NCBI RefSeq assembly: GCF_936933875.1
Contig: NZ_CAKZIK010000083.1
Location: forward strand, 1 to 23,678
Direction of reading: 5' to 3'
Length of the DNA: 23,678 bases
From: an uncultured Chryseobacterium sp.
Lineage (GTDB): Bacteria > Bacteroidota > Bacteroidia > Flavobacteriales > Weeksellaceae
The position numbers and the translations under genes were made by a program. Below the pieces are notes generated by a model, which saw nothing but the letters and a program-made list of their open reading frames with translations, was not told the origin of the DNA and searched no databases. Each line of letters starts with the position of its first letter. Position 1 is the first letter of the stretch. Positions 22,115-23,678 of this stretch are shown one piece after another.

Positions 22115-22855
22115 ATGAAATTAAAGTTCAGTTTTTTTATGATGGTATTGCTATTTCAGTTTGTTTTTTCACAAAAACAAACTGAAATAAAATATTTGCA
22201 AATAAGGTCACCAGTTGCAAATGTCTATGAAACTCTAATAACTGATGGCAAGAGAGTTCTTTCAAAACAAGACGGAAATATTATTTGGACCGATCCGGAT
22301 TATCAGCAAAAGACTAAAAAAGGGTTAGATCAATATTTTGTTTCAATGAACAGTTCAGATCTTTCATCAAGAATTTTTACATTCAATAGTTATTTAATCG
22401 GAGAAGAAGAGATTATTTATTGGGTGAAAGATATCGTTCCACAATATTCATGGAATATTGACAAAAATAGCACTAAAAAAATATTAGGATATCAGTGCTA
22501 CAAAGCAACAACTGTTTTTCGCGGATCTCCAATTACTGCTTTTTTTACTTACGAAATTCCACATTCTATAGGGCCTTTTAAATTTTATGGTCTTCCGGGA
22601 GCTATATTGGATGTAAGAGTAGATGGCAAAAGTTTTGATATTTGGAAGGCTGTTGAAGTGAAAGAACATGAGGTTGACAGAATTGAATATCCTTCTGATT
22701 ACAAGAACTCACAGCGGGTTTCTATGCAAGAATTTGTTAAAGCCAAAGATGAGGCAGTTAACAAATATATGAATGGTGCGAATTTGAAGGGAAGTGTTAT
22801 TAGTATTCCTCAAAATCGCATAGGAATAGAGCAAGTTTTTGAATGGGAAAAATAA
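22115..22855 (+). CDS. GLPGLI family secreted protein
   Basis: The 246-residue protein belongs to a Bacteroidota-restricted family (TIGR01200) named after its motif. Here the motif is GLPGAILDV at about residues 159-167, preceded by the equally typical ILGYQCYKATTVF and FTYEIPHSIGPFKFYG. A signal peptide covers residues 1-19 (ending FVFSQ), so it acts in the periplasm or at the outer membrane. The family's role is unknown; members often sit near TonB-dependent receptors or small secreted proteins. Here it follows a small two-Cys secreted protein in a likely two-gene unit and ends at a terminator. Confidence 0.93.
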   Translation: MKLKFSFFMMVLLFQFVFSQKQTEIKYLQIRSPVANVYETLITDGKRVLSKQDGNIIWTDPDYQQKTKKGLDQYFVSMNSSDLSSRIFTFNSYLIGEEEIIYWVKDIVPQYSWNIDKNSTKKILGYQCYKATTVFRGSPITAFFTYEIPHSIGPFKFYGLPGAILDVRVDGKSFDIWKAVEVKEHEVDRIEYPSDYKNSQRVSMQEFVKAKDEAVNKYMNGANLKGSVISIPQNRIGIEQVFEWEK

Positions 22856-22875
22856 ACCATACTATTTAGTGAATT

Positions 22876-22903
22876 AAAGCCGGCAGTTTTGCTGGCTTTT
22901 TTT
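22876..22903 (+). terminator. Intrinsic terminator after the GLPGLI gene
   Basis: A 9-bp stem AAAGCCGGC/GCTGGCTTT with one G:T pair and loop AGTTTT, followed by further T. Confidence 0.85.
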
Positions 22904-22942
22904 ATCTAAAGTGTTAAAAATCAAAATATTTTCTAAGAATAT

Positions 22943-22972
22943 TTGCCAGGTCGAAAAATCTTCATACATTTG
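22943..22972 (+). promoter_or_regulatory. Promoter of rplC and the downstream ribosomal genes
   Basis: TTG (22943-22945), 19 bases, then TACATTTG (22965-22972), identical in layout to the rpsL promoter. The expected RNA start is near 22977, giving an unusually long leader of about 100 nt. Confidence 0.85.
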
Positions 22973-22981
22973 CACACTCAA

Positions 22982-23035
22982 TTTAGGGGTGTAGTGTGCC
23001 TATTTCAGAAGTAGAAATCACTAAAACTGCCTAAA
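22982..23035 (+). promoter_or_regulatory. Candidate structured leader of rplC mRNA
   Basis: Within the rplC leader, TTTAGG (22982-22987) can pair with CCTAAA (23030-23035). Inside this, GTG (22996-22998) plus ATTTC (23002-23006) can pair with GAAAT (23014-23018) plus CAC (23019-23021), with a CCT bulge and a 7-base loop AGAAGTA. The fold is drawn by eye. A leader of this length would suit autoregulation by a ribosomal protein, but no known leader family is recognised. Confidence 0.4.
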
Positions 23036-23076
23036 ATTCGGGGAAAAACGAAAGATAATTTTTATTAATATAAACA

Positions 23077-23678
23077 ATGTCAGGTATTATTGGAAAAAAA
23101 ATCGGGATGACTTCCCTGTTTAACGAAGAAGGAAAAAACATTCCTTGTACCGTTATTCAAGCAGGTCCTTGCTCGGTTTTACAGGTCAGAACCCTAGAAA
23201 AAGACGGGTACAAAAGTGCTCAGCTTGGTTTCGATGACAAGAGTGAAAAGAACGTTGGTAAAGCGTTAGCTGGCCATTTTAAAAAGGCTGGTTCTGCTCC
23301 AAAAGCAAAGTTGGTAGAGTTCTATCATGAATTCGTAGACAACTTAAGCGTAGGAGATGAAGTAAAAGTTGATTTGTTCGCAGAAGGCGAATTTGTTGAC
23401 GTAACAGGGACTTCAAAAGGTAAAGGTTTCCAAGGTGTTGTTAAAAGACACAACTTTGGTGGTGTAATGCAGGCAACTCACGGACAGCACAACAGATTAA
23501 GAGCTCCAGGTTCTATCGGTGCAGGTTCAGACCCTTCAAGAGTATTCAAAGGAATGCGTATGGCGGGAAGAATGGGTGGTAAGCAAGTTACCGTACAAAA
23601 CCTTCAGGTGTTAAAAGTGGATGAAGAACAAAATCTTTTAGTAGTAAAAGGTGCTGTTCCGGGAGCTAAAAATTCTTA
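23077..23678 (+). CDS. rplC: 50S ribosomal protein L3 (3' end cut by window)
   Basis: Large-subunit protein that reaches the peptidyl-transferase centre and is among the first to bind 23S rRNA. About 200 codons are visible, nearly the full family length. The start MSGIIGKKIGMTSLFNEEG is typical. SKGKGFQGVVKRHNFGG, ATHGQHNRLRAPGSIGAG and RVFKGMRMAGRMGGKQVTVQ are the conserved glycine-rich core. The frame is open at the window edge. It should continue into rplD and the rest of the S10 operon. It has its own promoter, because rpsJ lies 2.3 kb upstream. Confidence 0.97.
   Translation, partial: MSGIIGKKIGMTSLFNEEGKNIPCTVIQAGPCSVLQVRTLEKDGYKSAQLGFDDKSEKNVGKALAGHFKKAGSAPKAKLVEFYHEFVDNLSVGDEVKVDLFAEGEFVDVTGTSKGKGFQGVVKRHNFGGVMQATHGQHNRLRAPGSIGAGSDPSRVFKGMRMAGRMGGKQVTVQNLQVLKVDEEQNLLVVKGAVPGAKNS

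Noticed and set aside
22972..22999. GCACAC/GTGTGC inverted repeat as part of the rplC leader structure
   Set aside because: The left arm overlaps the last base of the -7 element and lies at or before the expected RNA start, so it would not be fully transcribed; an operator role is possible but unsupported.
1..23678. CRISPR array, prophage, insertion sequence, toxin-antitoxin or defence island
   Set aside because: No regular spaced repeats, integrase, transposase, terminal inverted repeats or known defence domains are present; most of the content is housekeeping.

Overview
The window looks like core chromosome from a flavobacterium of the Weeksellaceae (Chryseobacterium/Kaistella-like). The evidence is AT-rich DNA, Bacteroidota promoters of the type TTG-N19/20-TAnnTTTG in front of many genes, almost no Shine-Dalgarno sequences, Flavobacteriia-only families (GLPGLI protein, Bacteroidota-type LptD), and rpsJ directly behind fusA with no tuf between them. 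Genus is inferred from general resemblance, not from a search.

Left part (1-9.4 kb). tRNA-Glu and a cell-wall amidase are on the minus strand. The LPS-export protein LptD diverges from the amidase, followed by RidA and a small membrane protein. A bidirectional hairpin separates these from a convergent HtrA-type periplasmic protease. Divergent from htrA is a long form of the tRNA U34 hydroxylase TrhO carrying an extra C-terminal barrel. After a GGCTTTAGCC-type hairpin comes 5-formyl-THF cyclo-ligase, whose 3' end overlaps a convergent lipoprotein gene by 64 bp.

Middle part (8.8-17.3 kb). The lipoprotein follows, in a minus-strand pair, a single-pass membrane protein with an HTH-like cytoplasmic N-terminus. 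The promoter of this pair overlaps a perfect 10-bp-arm palindrome, so it is the best candidate here for an uncharacterised regulatory system. Divergent from it is a tiny, extremely Ala-rich lipoprotein encoded only with GCT alanine codons. Then come a SpoU-family rRNA/tRNA methyltransferase, RmuC, a GlcG/HbpS-family gene broken by an in-frame TGA, a YCII-domain secreted protein paired with nicotinate phosphoribosyltransferase (NAD salvage), and a GT-C-like membrane protein.

Right part (17.3-23.7 kb). A strong promoter drives rpsL-rpsG-fusA-rpsJ. A terminator and about 2.3 kb of accessory genes (DUF1294 protein, iron-permease-like protein, small secreted protein, GLPGLI protein) separate rpsJ from rplC. 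rplC has its own consensus promoter and a roughly 100-nt, possibly structured leader. It runs off the window end.

Several start codons were decided by promoters. In-frame TTG codons upstream of lptD, trhO and the GT-C gene are the last three bases of TAnnTTTG elements and are unlikely starts. Three genes have TAnnTTTG exactly four bases before ATG, which suggests leaderless mRNAs. Most of the window is ordinary housekeeping DNA. No CRISPR array, prophage, insertion sequence or recognisable defence system was seen.
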